NCBI RefSeq assembly: GCF_023218175.1
Contig: NZ_JALPTH010000018.1
Location: 62,001 to 126,000 of the forward strand
Length of the DNA: 64,000 nt
Direction of reading: 5' to 3'
Origin: Streptomyces lichenis
GTDB taxonomy: Bacteria > Actinomycetota > Actinomycetes > Streptomycetales > Streptomycetaceae
The position numbers were made by a program, and so were the translations under genes. The notes beneath the pieces were generated by a model. That model did not search any database, was not told the origin of the DNA, and saw only the letters and a list, made by a program, of their open reading frames with translations. Of the stretch, positions 7,845-16,738 are shown piece by piece. Numbering within the stretch: the stretch's first letter is position 1; every line of letters begins with the position of its first letter.

Positions 7845-9989
7845 TCACCCCGAGACGCTCTCCCGGCCGTTCTCCAGGTGGCCCATCAGCCGGCGCCGGA
7901 AGCCGCCCGGGGCGGTGACCTCCAGGTCGTACCAGCCGTGCGCCCCGGCGGCGGAGTGGGTGAGGGTGCGGCTGCGGCCCGGCCGGACGGTGACGGTACG
8001 CGGACGGGTGGGGCGGCCGGACGCGGAGGCGTGCGGGCGGCCTTCCGCGTAACCGAGGGGGCGGACGGTGAAGGTCACCGGTTCGGCTCCGGTGTTCTCC
8101 AAGGTGAGATGGAGCGCGCGCTCCCCGGGGGCGAGCCGGGTGGTGAGCTCGCAGCCGCCGTCGGCCGGTCCGGCGAACTCGCGGCGGAAGCCGCCCGGGC
8201 CGGTGACGGTGAAGCGGTACGCGGTCCCGGTGACGGGCACCTGCCAGCGTGCCGCGCCCTTGACGTCCCGGTGCTGCGGGGCGGCGAACTCACCGGCGTA
8301 CGGGTACAGCGCGAGGGGGACGTGGGAGCGGCCGGTGTTGCTCAGCCGCAGCTCCACGGTGCCGTTGCCGGTGCGGGCGTGGACATCCGGCTGGTACGGC
8401 AGCGGCCTGGCCGGCCGGGTGCCCGGCTCCTGTACGGGCATCCGCTGCTCGGCGGGCGGCTGCGGGCGCCAGCGGCCGGTGAACGGGGGGATCGGGCCCG
8501 GGCGCTCCAGGGCCGGGCGGGGGCGGCCCCGGCGGAAGTCGAAGGCGCCGGTCAGATCGCCGGTGACCCGGCGCCGCCAGGGGGTGATGTTGGGCTCGCG
8601 GACCCCGGTCCAGGCCTCCAGGAAGCGGATCACCGAGGTGTGGTCGAAGACCTCCGAGCAGACATAGCCGCCGGTGGTCCAGGGCGAGACGACGAGCAGC
8701 GGGACCCGGATGCCGAGGCCGGTGGGGCGGCCCTGCCAGCGCTCGTCGGGGTCGTCGACCGGCGGGACGGGCGGCGGGACATGGTCGAAGAAGCCGTCGT
8801 TCTCGTCGTAGTTGATCAGCAGCACGGTGTGCCGCCAGACGTCCGGATGCGAGCCGAGGGCGTCGAGGATCTTGTAGACCAGGGTGGCCGAGGCGATCGG
8901 CGACGAGGAGCCCGGGTGCTCGGAGTCCACCGCCGAGGGGACCAGGTACGAGACCTCCGGCAGCCGTCCCGCGGCCACATCGGCCCGGAAGCGGTCGGCC
9001 AGGGTGCCGCTCTCCACCCGGCGCAGCCCCCGCTCGAACAGCGAGCGCTCGGCGGTGGTCAGCGTCGCCACCCCCTCCTCCAGCGCCGCGAGCAGCCGCT
9101 CCCGCTCGGCCGCGGGGGCGGTCCGCACCGTGGCGTAGAAGGACTCCATGTAGGTGTGCCCGCCGGTCCGGGCCAGCGCCTTGCGGGCGATCTTCTTGAA
9201 GGTGGTGAAGAACTCGATGTTGTTGTCGGTGAAGTTCTCCCACTCGGTGTACGTCTGCCAGCTCCGCCCGGCCCGCTCCAGCCGCTCGGCGTAGGTGGAC
9301 CAGGGGTAGCCCGGGTGGGTGCCCTCGGCGTACGCGGCGTTGGTCACCGCCCGGCTGCCGTCGGCCTCGTACCCGGTCCAGCCGGACCAGAGGTGGTTGC
9401 GGTTGGGGCTGGTGGAGGTGTGGACGGAGGAGTGGTAGGCGTCGCAGACGGTGAAGGTGTCGGCCAGCTCGTAGTGGAGCGGGATGTCCCGGCGGTCGTA
9501 GTACGCCATGGTCGCGGCGGTCTTCGCGGAGACCCAGCCGTCCATCCAGCCGTCCCGCCACGCCTTGGCGCCGCCGCCCCAGGAGTGGTCGAGGTCGCCG
9601 ATGTACTGGAGGTCCTTGGCCTGTGTCTCGGCGGCGCCGCGGATCGGGAAGGGCAGTACGGAGCCGGTGCCGCCCGCACCGGGCTGCTCGAACACCGGGC
9701 GGCCCGAGGGCAGCTCGACGGCGTTGCGGTCGCCGAAGCCGCGGACACCGCGCAGGGTGCCGAAGTAGTGGTCGAAGGAACGGTTCTCCTGCATCAGCAC
9801 CACCACGTGCTTCACCGCCCGGAGCCCGCCGGTGGGCGGTGCGGCGGCCATCGCCTCCCGCAGCGAGGGCGGCAGCAGCGAGCCTGCCGCCGCTGCCCCG
9901 ACCACACCCCCGCCAAGCGCCAGCGCCCGCCGCCGGCTCAGGCCGGTCGGCTTGTCACCCGCCGCCCCTGGCCCTGCCGTGCCATCCAT
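7845..9989 (-). CDS. Phosphocholine-specific phospholipase C, Tat-exported
   Basis: 714 residues from ATG 9989. A twin-arginine signal lies at residues 17-40 (LSRRRALALGGGVVGAAAAG), so the folded enzyme is exported by Tat. The catalytic phosphoesterase domain opens with VVLMQENRSFDHYFGTLRGV and continues with motifs such as NYDENDGFFDHVPPP and PLLVVSPWTTGGYVCSE, diagnostic of the non-haemolytic PLC / acid phosphatase AcpA superfamily. Two C-terminal beta-domains (bacterial phospholipase C, C-terminal domain) occupy roughly the last 200 residues. It hydrolyses phosphatidylcholine and often serves phosphate scavenging. An upstream extension to 10265 is in frame but reads like non-coding DNA. 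No Pho box was identified with confidence. Confidence 0.93.
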   Translation of the reverse strand: MDGTAGPGAAGDKPTGLSRRRALALGGGVVGAAAAGSLLPPSLREAMAAAPPTGGLRAVKHVVVLMQENRSFDHYFGTLRGVRGFGDRNAVELPSGRPVFEQPGAGGTGSVLPFPIRGAAETQAKDLQYIGDLDHSWGGGAKAWRDGWMDGWVSAKTAATMAYYDRRDIPLHYELADTFTVCDAYHSSVHTSTSPNRNHLWSGWTGYEADGSRAVTNAAYAEGTHPGYPWSTYAERLERAGRSWQTYTEWENFTDNNIEFFTTFKKIARKALARTGGHTYMESFYATVRTAPAAERERLLAALEEGVATLTTAERSLFERGLRRVESGTLADRFRADVAAGRLPEVSYLVPSAVDSEHPGSSSPIASATLVYKILDALGSHPDVWRHTVLLINYDENDGFFDHVPPPVPPVDDPDERWQGRPTGLGIRVPLLVVSPWTTGGYVCSEVFDHTSVIRFLEAWTGVREPNITPWRRRVTGDLTGAFDFRRGRPRPALERPGPIPPFTGRWRPQPPAEQRMPVQEPGTRPARPLPYQPDVHARTGNGTVELRLSNTGRSHVPLALYPYAGEFAAPQHRDVKGAARWQVPVTGTAYRFTVTGPGGFRREFAGPADGGCELTTRLAPGERALHLTLENTGAEPVTFTVRPLGYAEGRPHASASGRPTRPRTVTVRPGRSRTLTHSAAGAHGWYDLEVTAPGGFRRRLMGHLENGRESVSG

Positions 9990-10479
9990 CCCGTACGCGC
10001 TCTGCGGTGACAAACCCGGCCTCCCGTCGACGGCCAATGGTCTCCCGTCGGACCTTTGGCGTGGTTGCCGGGGACGGTAGTCAGATCCGGTGGCCCCGAA
10101 AAGGCCTCCCGGCGACCCGCTGGTGAATGTCCAACAGCCCGAGCGCTCCGTCCAAGCCGCCTGCCGCCCACTCCTCGCCCCTCGGGTCATGCCTCCATGG
10201 CGAGAACTCGCCATCCGCGGTTGCCCGGTGGCCGCGCGGGCAGAAAGCACAACGCCACCCCCCACGGGACGGCACGGCCCCCGGGCCGGCAGCGGGCCCC
10301 GCCACCACTCCCCCCAGTGGCGGGGTCCTCGGCCGCCCGGGGTCTCCGCACTCCCGGCTCGACCGGGGTGTCACCCTTGCCGCCGCGGACACGGAGACGG
10401 CAGACGAACGGGGCCCGGCCGAGGGGCTGATGACAGCCGACAGCCGCCCTCAGGCTGCGTGGGCCCTCCTTCCGAGGCA
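9990..10479. other. 490-base gap without a convincing gene
   Basis: Both flanking genes point left on the minus strand. The stretch must hold the promoter of the phospholipase gene on its left side and the 3' end of the TetR transcript on its right. Several short open frames exist, but none shows Streptomyces codon bias, a ribosome site or recognisable protein. A weak imperfect stem around 10303-10323 (CCACCACT pairing with AGTGGCGG) could terminate the TetR transcript. Confidence 0.5.
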
Positions 10480-11085
10480 TCAGGACGCCTGAGGTCGCTG
10501 GTGTCCCTGGAGTCCCTGGAGGAGGAGGGCGATCAGGCGCCGGGGGTCGTAGCGGGGGTCGTCGTCGCGTCCGATGCAGAGGTTGCCGATGCCGCGCATC
10601 AGCTCGTAGGGCTGCGTACCGGGTCTGATCTCACCGGACTCGACCGCGGCGTCGAGCAGCTGGGCGCAGACGGGCAGCAAGCGGTCGAGGAAGTAGGCGT
10701 GCAGCGTGGCGAAACGGTCGTCGTCGGACTGCAGGGCGTCGGCGAGTCCGTGCTTGGTGACCAGGAAGTCCACGAAGAGGTCGATCCACCGGCGCAACGC
10801 GTCGAGCGGGGACTCGGCACGGGCCAGCAGGTCCGGCCCGGCCTCGGCGCATGCCTCGATCTGGTGGCGGTAGACGGCCGTGACGAGATCCGCCCGGGTC
10901 GGGAAGTGGCGGTAGATCGTGGCCATCCCGACACCCGCCTGGGCCGCGATCCGGCGGATCGGCGCGTCGACACCGGACGTGACGAAGACCTCGGCGGCGG
11001 CGGTGAGCACCGTCTGCCGGTTGCGCTGCGCGTCGGCCCGCTTGCCTCGGGACGGCGACTCCTCAGCAGGACTATCGGGGGCCAT
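10480..11085 (-). CDS. TetR-family repressor, divergent from a hydrolase
   Basis: 201 residues starting at MAPDSPAEESPSRGKRADAQ; the ATG has GGAGGG at good spacing. The N-terminal helix-turn-helix reads VDAPIRRIAAQAGVGMATIY followed by RHFPTRADLVTAVY, and a TetR_C-type ligand domain follows. It is divergent to the alpha/beta hydrolase at 11251, and two palindromes with the shared core GGAGCRRTGCTCCG lie between them, the second nearly touching the hydrolase promoter. The expected role is autoregulation and repression of the hydrolase, relieved by an unknown small molecule. Confidence 0.9.
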   Translation of the reverse strand: MAPDSPAEESPSRGKRADAQRNRQTVLTAAAEVFVTSGVDAPIRRIAAQAGVGMATIYRHFPTRADLVTAVYRHQIEACAEAGPDLLARAESPLDALRRWIDLFVDFLVTKHGLADALQSDDDRFATLHAYFLDRLLPVCAQLLDAAVESGEIRPGTQPYELMRGIGNLCIGRDDDPRYDPRRLIALLLQGLQGHQRPQAS

Positions 11086-11106
11086 CACGCCCTCCTTCCA
11101 CACCGA

Positions 11107-11153
11107 TTGACAAAACGGAGCAGTGCTCCGAATATTAAAGGGAGCGATGCTCC
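11107..11153 (+). promoter_or_regulatory. Promoter with two TetR-type operator palindromes
   Basis: On the plus strand TTGACA (11107-11112) is followed after 18 nt by AATATT (11131-11136), a plausible -35/-10 pair for the hydrolase. CGGAGCAGTGCTCCG at 11116-11130 is a perfect 7+1+7 palindrome filling the spacer, and GGAGCGATGCTCC at 11141-11153 repeats the same core 24 bp away, just past the -10. Both sit between the divergent TetR and hydrolase starts, the usual place for TetR dimer binding. Confidence 0.7.
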
Positions 11154-11250
11154 GTTTCAGGTTAGCCGAAACGGGACGCTCCTGACCGCCTGTCCGCCGC
11201 CGGTTTCAGGGACCGGCGGCGGCGGGTGCCATCGAAAGGGAACCCACCTC

Positions 11251-12210
11251 GTGAGCACAGCCACCAGCGCCTCCGCCCTGGGCACGCCCGCCCCGGTCCT
11301 GTCCTTCAGCCCGGTAGTCCTCTCCGTGCCCGGACGCCCCGTGGACCTGCGACTGCGCGTCTCCGCACCCGCGACCGGAACCGGCCTCCCCGTCATCCTC
11401 CTCTCCCACGGCCACGGCCCCTCGAACCACCTCTCCTCGCTGAACGGCTACGCGCCGCTCGCCGACTTCTGGGCGGCACACGGCTTCGTCGTCCTCCAGC
11501 CCACCCACCTCACCTCCCGCACGCTGAGCCACCTGGTCGCCGACGCCCCCGGGGCACCCGACTTCTGGCGCTCCCGCGCCGAGGACATGACCCATATCCT
11601 CGACCGACTCGACGTGATCGAACGCAGCGTGCCGCAGCTCGCCGGACGGATCGACCCCAGCAAGGTCGGCCTCGCCGGACACTCACTCGGCGGCTTCACC
11701 GCCGCCCTCCTTCTCGGCGCCGGGCTCACCGACCCCGACACCGGGACCGTGGTGCACCTGGTCGAGCCCCGGATCAAGGCGGGCGTACTGCTCGCCGCGC
11801 CCGGCAGGGGCGGCGAAGTCCTCAACGGGCCCATGGCCGAGCAGTGGCCGATCATCGGGGCCGTCGACTTCTCCACCATGACCGCGCCCGCGCTGGTCGT
11901 CGCCGGGGACAAGGACGACTCCCGGCACTTCACGGACATGGGACCGGACTGGCACGCCGACCCCTACACCCTCGCCCCCGGTCCCAAGACCCTGCTCACC
12001 CTGTTCGGCGCGGAGCACGGACTCGGCGGAATCGCCGGCTACGACGCCGCCGAGACCACCGACGAGAACCCCGCCCGGGTCACCGCCCTCGCCGAGCTCA
12101 CCGCCGCCTATCTCCACACCCAGTTCCACCCCGGCGCCCCCACCTGGCAGACCGCGAGCGAGGCCCTGACGACCGGCCCCGACGCCGTGGGACGAGTCGA
12201 ATCCAAGTAG
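11251..12210 (+). CDS. Alpha/beta hydrolase, chlorophyllase/PAF-acetylhydrolase-like
   Basis: 319 residues from GTG 11251, preceded by AAAGGGAAC. The central fold shows PVILLSHGHGPS (oxyanion-hole region), the nucleophile elbow GLAGHSLGGFTAA, an acid-region strand ALVVAGDKDDSRHFTD and a late His in FGAEHGLGG. These give a complete Ser-Asp-His triad. There is no signal peptide, so it is probably cytoplasmic. The closest class is the chlorophyllase/lipase group acting on esters; the substrate is unknown. It is probably the controlled target of the divergent TetR, whose operators overlap its promoter. Confidence 0.88.
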   Translation: MSTATSASALGTPAPVLSFSPVVLSVPGRPVDLRLRVSAPATGTGLPVILLSHGHGPSNHLSSLNGYAPLADFWAAHGFVVLQPTHLTSRTLSHLVADAPGAPDFWRSRAEDMTHILDRLDVIERSVPQLAGRIDPSKVGLAGHSLGGFTAALLLGAGLTDPDTGTVVHLVEPRIKAGVLLAAPGRGGEVLNGPMAEQWPIIGAVDFSTMTAPALVVAGDKDDSRHFTDMGPDWHADPYTLAPGPKTLLTLFGAEHGLGGIAGYDAAETTDENPARVTALAELTAAYLHTQFHPGAPTWQTASEALTTGPDAVGRVESK

Positions 12211-12390
12211 GCCCCGGGACCGGGGGGTCGGTCGGGGCCGGGTGAGGCGGCCGGGGGGCGCGAAACCTCCGGTGGGGCGGGGGCGGCGGGGCGGCAGAAC
12301 CCTCGGCCCGCGCCCCCGCCCGCCGCGTCACGTCTTCGCCCAGGGCGTCCGCGCAAGGCATCCCCCGTAACACCCGCCCGCACATGGCAG

Positions 12391-12419
12391 CGCGGGGTGC
12401 CCTACATGGGCACCCCGCG
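12391..12419. terminator. Strong bidirectional hairpin between convergent genes
   Basis: CGCGGGGTGCCC (12391-12402) pairs perfectly with GGGCACCCCGCG (12408-12419) around a 5-nt loop TACAT. It sits between the hydrolase (ending 12210, plus) and gatB (ending 12918, minus), so it can stop transcription from either side. There is no U-tract, as is usual in Streptomyces. Confidence 0.75.
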
Positions 12420-12484
12420 TATGGCACTCGGCACCTGGGCCCCGGGGGGGGCCGTCGACGGCCCCTCCGATGGTCCGCGGCCTA

Positions 12485-12818
12485 ACCCACCACATGGCAC
12501 CGGCGGCCGACCGAGCGCGTGGCGTGGACGCCCGATCGAGCGCGTGGCGCCAGCGTCCGATCGAGCGCGTGGCCAGCGCCCGAACTCGCCCATGGCCGAC
12601 GCCGGACCCAAGCGCGAGGCACCGACAGCCGCCCCAGCACCTGGCGACGGCATTCGGCCTCGCCAGTGGTCGGCCGCCGGACCCACCACATGGCACCGAC
12701 GTCCGATCGAGCGCGTGGCGCCAGCGCCCGATCGAGCGAGCGGCCGACGGCCGACCGCGCCCATGGCCGACGGCCGGACCACGCACGAGGCACCCGACAG
12801 CCGCCCCAGCACCTGGCG
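12485..12818. repeat. Imperfect two-copy direct repeat built of smaller units
   Basis: Copy A is about 12485-12646 and copy B about 12681-12818. Both begin with the identical 18-mer ACCCACCACATGGCACCG (12485 and 12681) and end with the identical 23 bases GACAGCCGCC...CCTGGCG (12624 and 12796). Inside are short units of the form CGATCGAGCGCGTGGC, three in copy A and two in copy B, which accounts for the 24-nt length difference. CATGGCCGACG-type words also recur. No frame across the region looks like a normal Streptomyces gene. It lies in the 707-base gap between convergent genes; apart from this repeat and the hairpin I see nothing else there. Confidence 0.8.
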
Positions 12819-12917
12819 CCGGTGGTTGACCGAGCACGCATCGGCGACCGGCCGAGCGCGGGGGGGGGCGCCGCCCGGCGATGCTGCCGGTGGCTCCCCC
12901 GCGCGCAGCGCGGCCCC

Positions 12918-14429
12918 TCAGCCCTCGACGCCGAGGCGCTCCAGGATCAGCTCCCGGACCCGGGCCGCGTCGGCCTGGCCCCGGGTGGCCTTCATGACCG
13001 CGCCGACCAGCGCCCCGGCCGCCGCGACCTTGCCGCCGCGGATCTTGTCCGCGATGGCGCCGTTGGCCGCGATGGCCTCGTCCACGGCGGTGCCGAGCGC
13101 GCCCTCGTCGGAGACGACCTTCAGGCCGCGCTTCTCCACCACGGTGTCCGGGTCGCCCTCGCCGGCCAGCACGCCCTCGATGACCTGGCGGGCCAGCTTG
13201 TCGTTGAGGTCACCGGAGGCGACCAGCTCGCTGACCCGGGCGACCTGCGCCGGGGTGATCGGCAGGGCGTCCAGCGGGCGGCCGGACTCGTTGGCGCTGC
13301 GGGCCAGTTCGCCCAGCCACCACTTGCGGGCCGAAGCGGAGTCGGCACCCGCCTCGGTGGTGGCGACGATCAGGTCGACCGCGCCCGCGTTGAGGATGGA
13401 CTGCATGTCCAGCTCGGTGACGCCCCACTCCTCGCGCAGCCGGTTGCGGCGCACCCGGGGCAGCTCGGGCAGGGTGGCGCGCAGTTCCTCGACCCACTCG
13501 CGGGACGGGGCCACCGGCACCAGGTCGGGCTCGGGGAAGTACCGGTAATCCTCGGCCTCCTCCTTGACCCGGCCCGAGGTGGTGGAGCCGTCGTCCTCGT
13601 GGAAGTGGCGGGTCTCCTGGATGATCGTCCCGCCCGCGTCGAGCACGCCCGCGTGGCGGCCGATCTCGTAGCGGACGGCCCGCTCCACGCTCCGCAGCGA
13701 GTTGACGTTCTTGGTCTCCGAGCGGGTGCCGAACTTCTCGGTGCCGTTCGGCCGCAGCGACAGGTTCACGTCGCAGCGCATCTGGCCCATCTCCATACGG
13801 GCCTCGGAGACGCCGAGCGCCCGGATGAGCTCGCGCAGCTCGGCGACGTACGCCTTGGCGACCTCGGGAGCCCGAGCGCCCGCACCGGTGATCGGCTTGG
13901 TGACAATCTCGATCAGCGGGATGCCGGCGCGGTTGTAGTCCAGCAGCGAGTGGGACGCACCGTGGATGCGGCCGGTGGCACCGCCGACGTGGGTCGACTT
14001 GCCGGTGTCCTCCTCCATGTGGGCGCGCTCGATCTCCACGCGGAAGACCTCGCCGTCCTCCAGCTGCACGTCGAGGTAGCCGTTGAAGGCGATCGGCTCG
14101 TCGTACTGGGAGGTCTGGAAGTTCTTCGGCATGTCCGGATAGAAGTAGTTCTTCCGGGCGAAGCGGCACCACTCGGCGATCTCGCAGTGCAGCGCGAGAC
14201 CGATCTTGATCGCGGACTCGACGCCGATGGCGTTGACGACCGGGAGGGCGCCGGGCAGGCCGAGGCAGACCGGGCAGGTCTGGGTGTTGGGGTCGGCGCC
14301 CAGCTCGGTGGAGCAGCCGCAGAACATCTTGGTCCTGGTGCCCAGTTCGACGTGGACCTCAAGCCCCATGACGGGGTCGTAGGTGGCGAGGGCCTCGTCG
14401 AACGGCACCAGCTCGGTGATGACGGTCAC
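12918..14429 (-). CDS. gatB: Aspartyl/glutamyl-tRNA(Asn/Gln) amidotransferase subunit B
   Basis: 503 residues from GTG 14429 with GAGAGGGAAG upstream. The catalytic cradle carries the GatB signature (DPVMGLEVHVELGTRTKMFC, then the C-x-C and CPVCLGLPGALPVVN zinc-type cysteines) and the kinase-like segment FYPDMPKNFQTSQYD. The C-terminal YqeY-like tail domain occupies about residues 350-503 and binds tRNA. With GatA and GatC it converts Glu-tRNA(Gln) or Asp-tRNA(Asn) to the amidated form, which is essential where GlnRS or AsnRS is absent. It is the last gene of the gatC-gatA-small gene-gatB run. Confidence 0.97.
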   Translation of the reverse strand: MTVITELVPFDEALATYDPVMGLEVHVELGTRTKMFCGCSTELGADPNTQTCPVCLGLPGALPVVNAIGVESAIKIGLALHCEIAEWCRFARKNYFYPDMPKNFQTSQYDEPIAFNGYLDVQLEDGEVFRVEIERAHMEEDTGKSTHVGGATGRIHGASHSLLDYNRAGIPLIEIVTKPITGAGARAPEVAKAYVAELRELIRALGVSEARMEMGQMRCDVNLSLRPNGTEKFGTRSETKNVNSLRSVERAVRYEIGRHAGVLDAGGTIIQETRHFHEDDGSTTSGRVKEEAEDYRYFPEPDLVPVAPSREWVEELRATLPELPRVRRNRLREEWGVTELDMQSILNAGAVDLIVATTEAGADSASARKWWLGELARSANESGRPLDALPITPAQVARVSELVASGDLNDKLARQVIEGVLAGEGDPDTVVEKRGLKVVSDEGALGTAVDEAIAANGAIADKIRGGKVAAAGALVGAVMKATRGQADAARVRELILERLGVEG

Positions 14430-14444
14430 GGTGTTGCTTCCCTC

Positions 14445-14680
14445 TCAGCCGAACAGCACGTCGTCGTCACCGATGCGCTTGAGTTCGCGCAGCAGGATGG
14501 CGAGGCCGGTGCCGATGGCGGCGGCGGACACGACGGCGTCGAGCAGCAGCAGCGTGTCGCTCTCCGAGCGGGCCTTGCGGACCTGCTTGATGATGCTCAG
14601 CGCGCCGAACGCGGTGGTGCCGATGGACAGATACGTACCGGTCCGGGACTTCTTGAAGCCCTTGGCCTTGGTCAGTGCGC

Positions 14681-14684
<4 letters not shown>
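14445..14684 (-). CDS. Small conserved membrane-associated protein between gatA and gatB
   Basis: 79 residues from GTG 14684, whose GTGA overlaps the gatA stop codon (TGA at 14681-14683), a sign of translational coupling. The sequence begins VSALTKAKGFKKSRTGTYLS and has a hydrophobic stretch TLLLLDAVVSAAAIGTGLAI that could be one membrane helix, with a preceding amphipathic segment and an acidic tail DDDVLF. The gene ends 15 nt before the gatB start. Its position inside the gat operon suggests co-expression with the amidotransferase; no function is known to me. Confidence 0.75.
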
Positions 14685-16174
<1,490 letters not shown>

Positions 16175-16177
16175 CGG

Positions 16178-16474
16178 TCAGTCCTCCCCCAGGATCTGCG
16201 GCACCTTGAAACGCTGCTGCTCCTGGGCCGGGGCGCCGGAGAGCGCCTGCGCGGGGGTGAGCGACGGACGGACCTCGTCCGCGCGCATGACGTTGGTCAG
16301 CGGCAGCGGGTGGGAGGTCGGGGGGACGTCTTGGTCGGCGACCTCGGAGACGCGGGCGACCGCGCCGATGATGTCGTCGAGCTGTCCGGCGAAGTGGTCG
16401 AGCTCTTCGCCCTTCAACTCCAGACGCGCCAGCCGGGCGAGGTGGGCGACCTCCTCGCGCGTGATGCCAGGCAT
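16178..16474 (-). CDS. gatC: Glutamyl-tRNA(Gln) amidotransferase subunit C
   Basis: 98 residues from ATG 16474 (MPGITREEVAHLARLARLEL). The N-terminal helices and the C-terminal belt (TNVMRADEVRPSLTPAQAL, KVPQILGED) match GatC, which wraps around GatA and stabilises the heterotrimer. It is the first gene of the gat operon. The 264-base gap upstream to the c-di-GMP gene should hold the operon promoter; I could not fix its boxes. Confidence 0.95.
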   Translation of the reverse strand: MPGITREEVAHLARLARLELKGEELDHFAGQLDDIIGAVARVSEVADQDVPPTSHPLPLTNVMRADEVRPSLTPAQALSGAPAQEQQRFKVPQILGED

Positions 16475-16738
16475 GCAGCGATCCTCAGGGTGAGTGCGAT
16501 GGGTACAGCGAATGACTTTCGCCCCCAATCCTATGGGGCGGGGGTCGATGACCGTGAAACGGTTTGCCCCCGTCTTCTTCCGGGGGCTGTCCCCCGTACG
16601 CGACGGGGGCTGTCCCCGGCCTCCGGGATCCGGCACGCGCCGGGGCGTGCGGCCGTCGGTCGCGGCCGCCCGCCCCTGGTGCGTGTGCCGGGGTGCGGGT
16701 CCGGCGGAAGTCGTTGAGGACGCGGTGGAGGGGCCGGA

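Noticed and set aside
9990..10265. N-terminal extension of the phospholipase
   Set aside because: The Tat signal begins shortly after ATG 9989, so an extra 92 residues ahead would be incompatible with export.
10090..11250. Upstream extension of the hydrolase frame to 10090
   Set aside because: It runs through the TetR gene on the other strand and the operator region; GTG 11251 has a ribosome site and domain homology starts after it.
12485..12818. CRISPR array
   Set aside because: Only two large imperfect copies with internal variation; no short identical repeats with unique spacers and no cas genes.
12328..12837. Minus-strand frame over the repeat region with repeated RSIGRWRHALDR words
   Set aside because: The repeat is visible in all frames, so the peptide repetition follows from DNA repetition; no ribosome site or codon bias.
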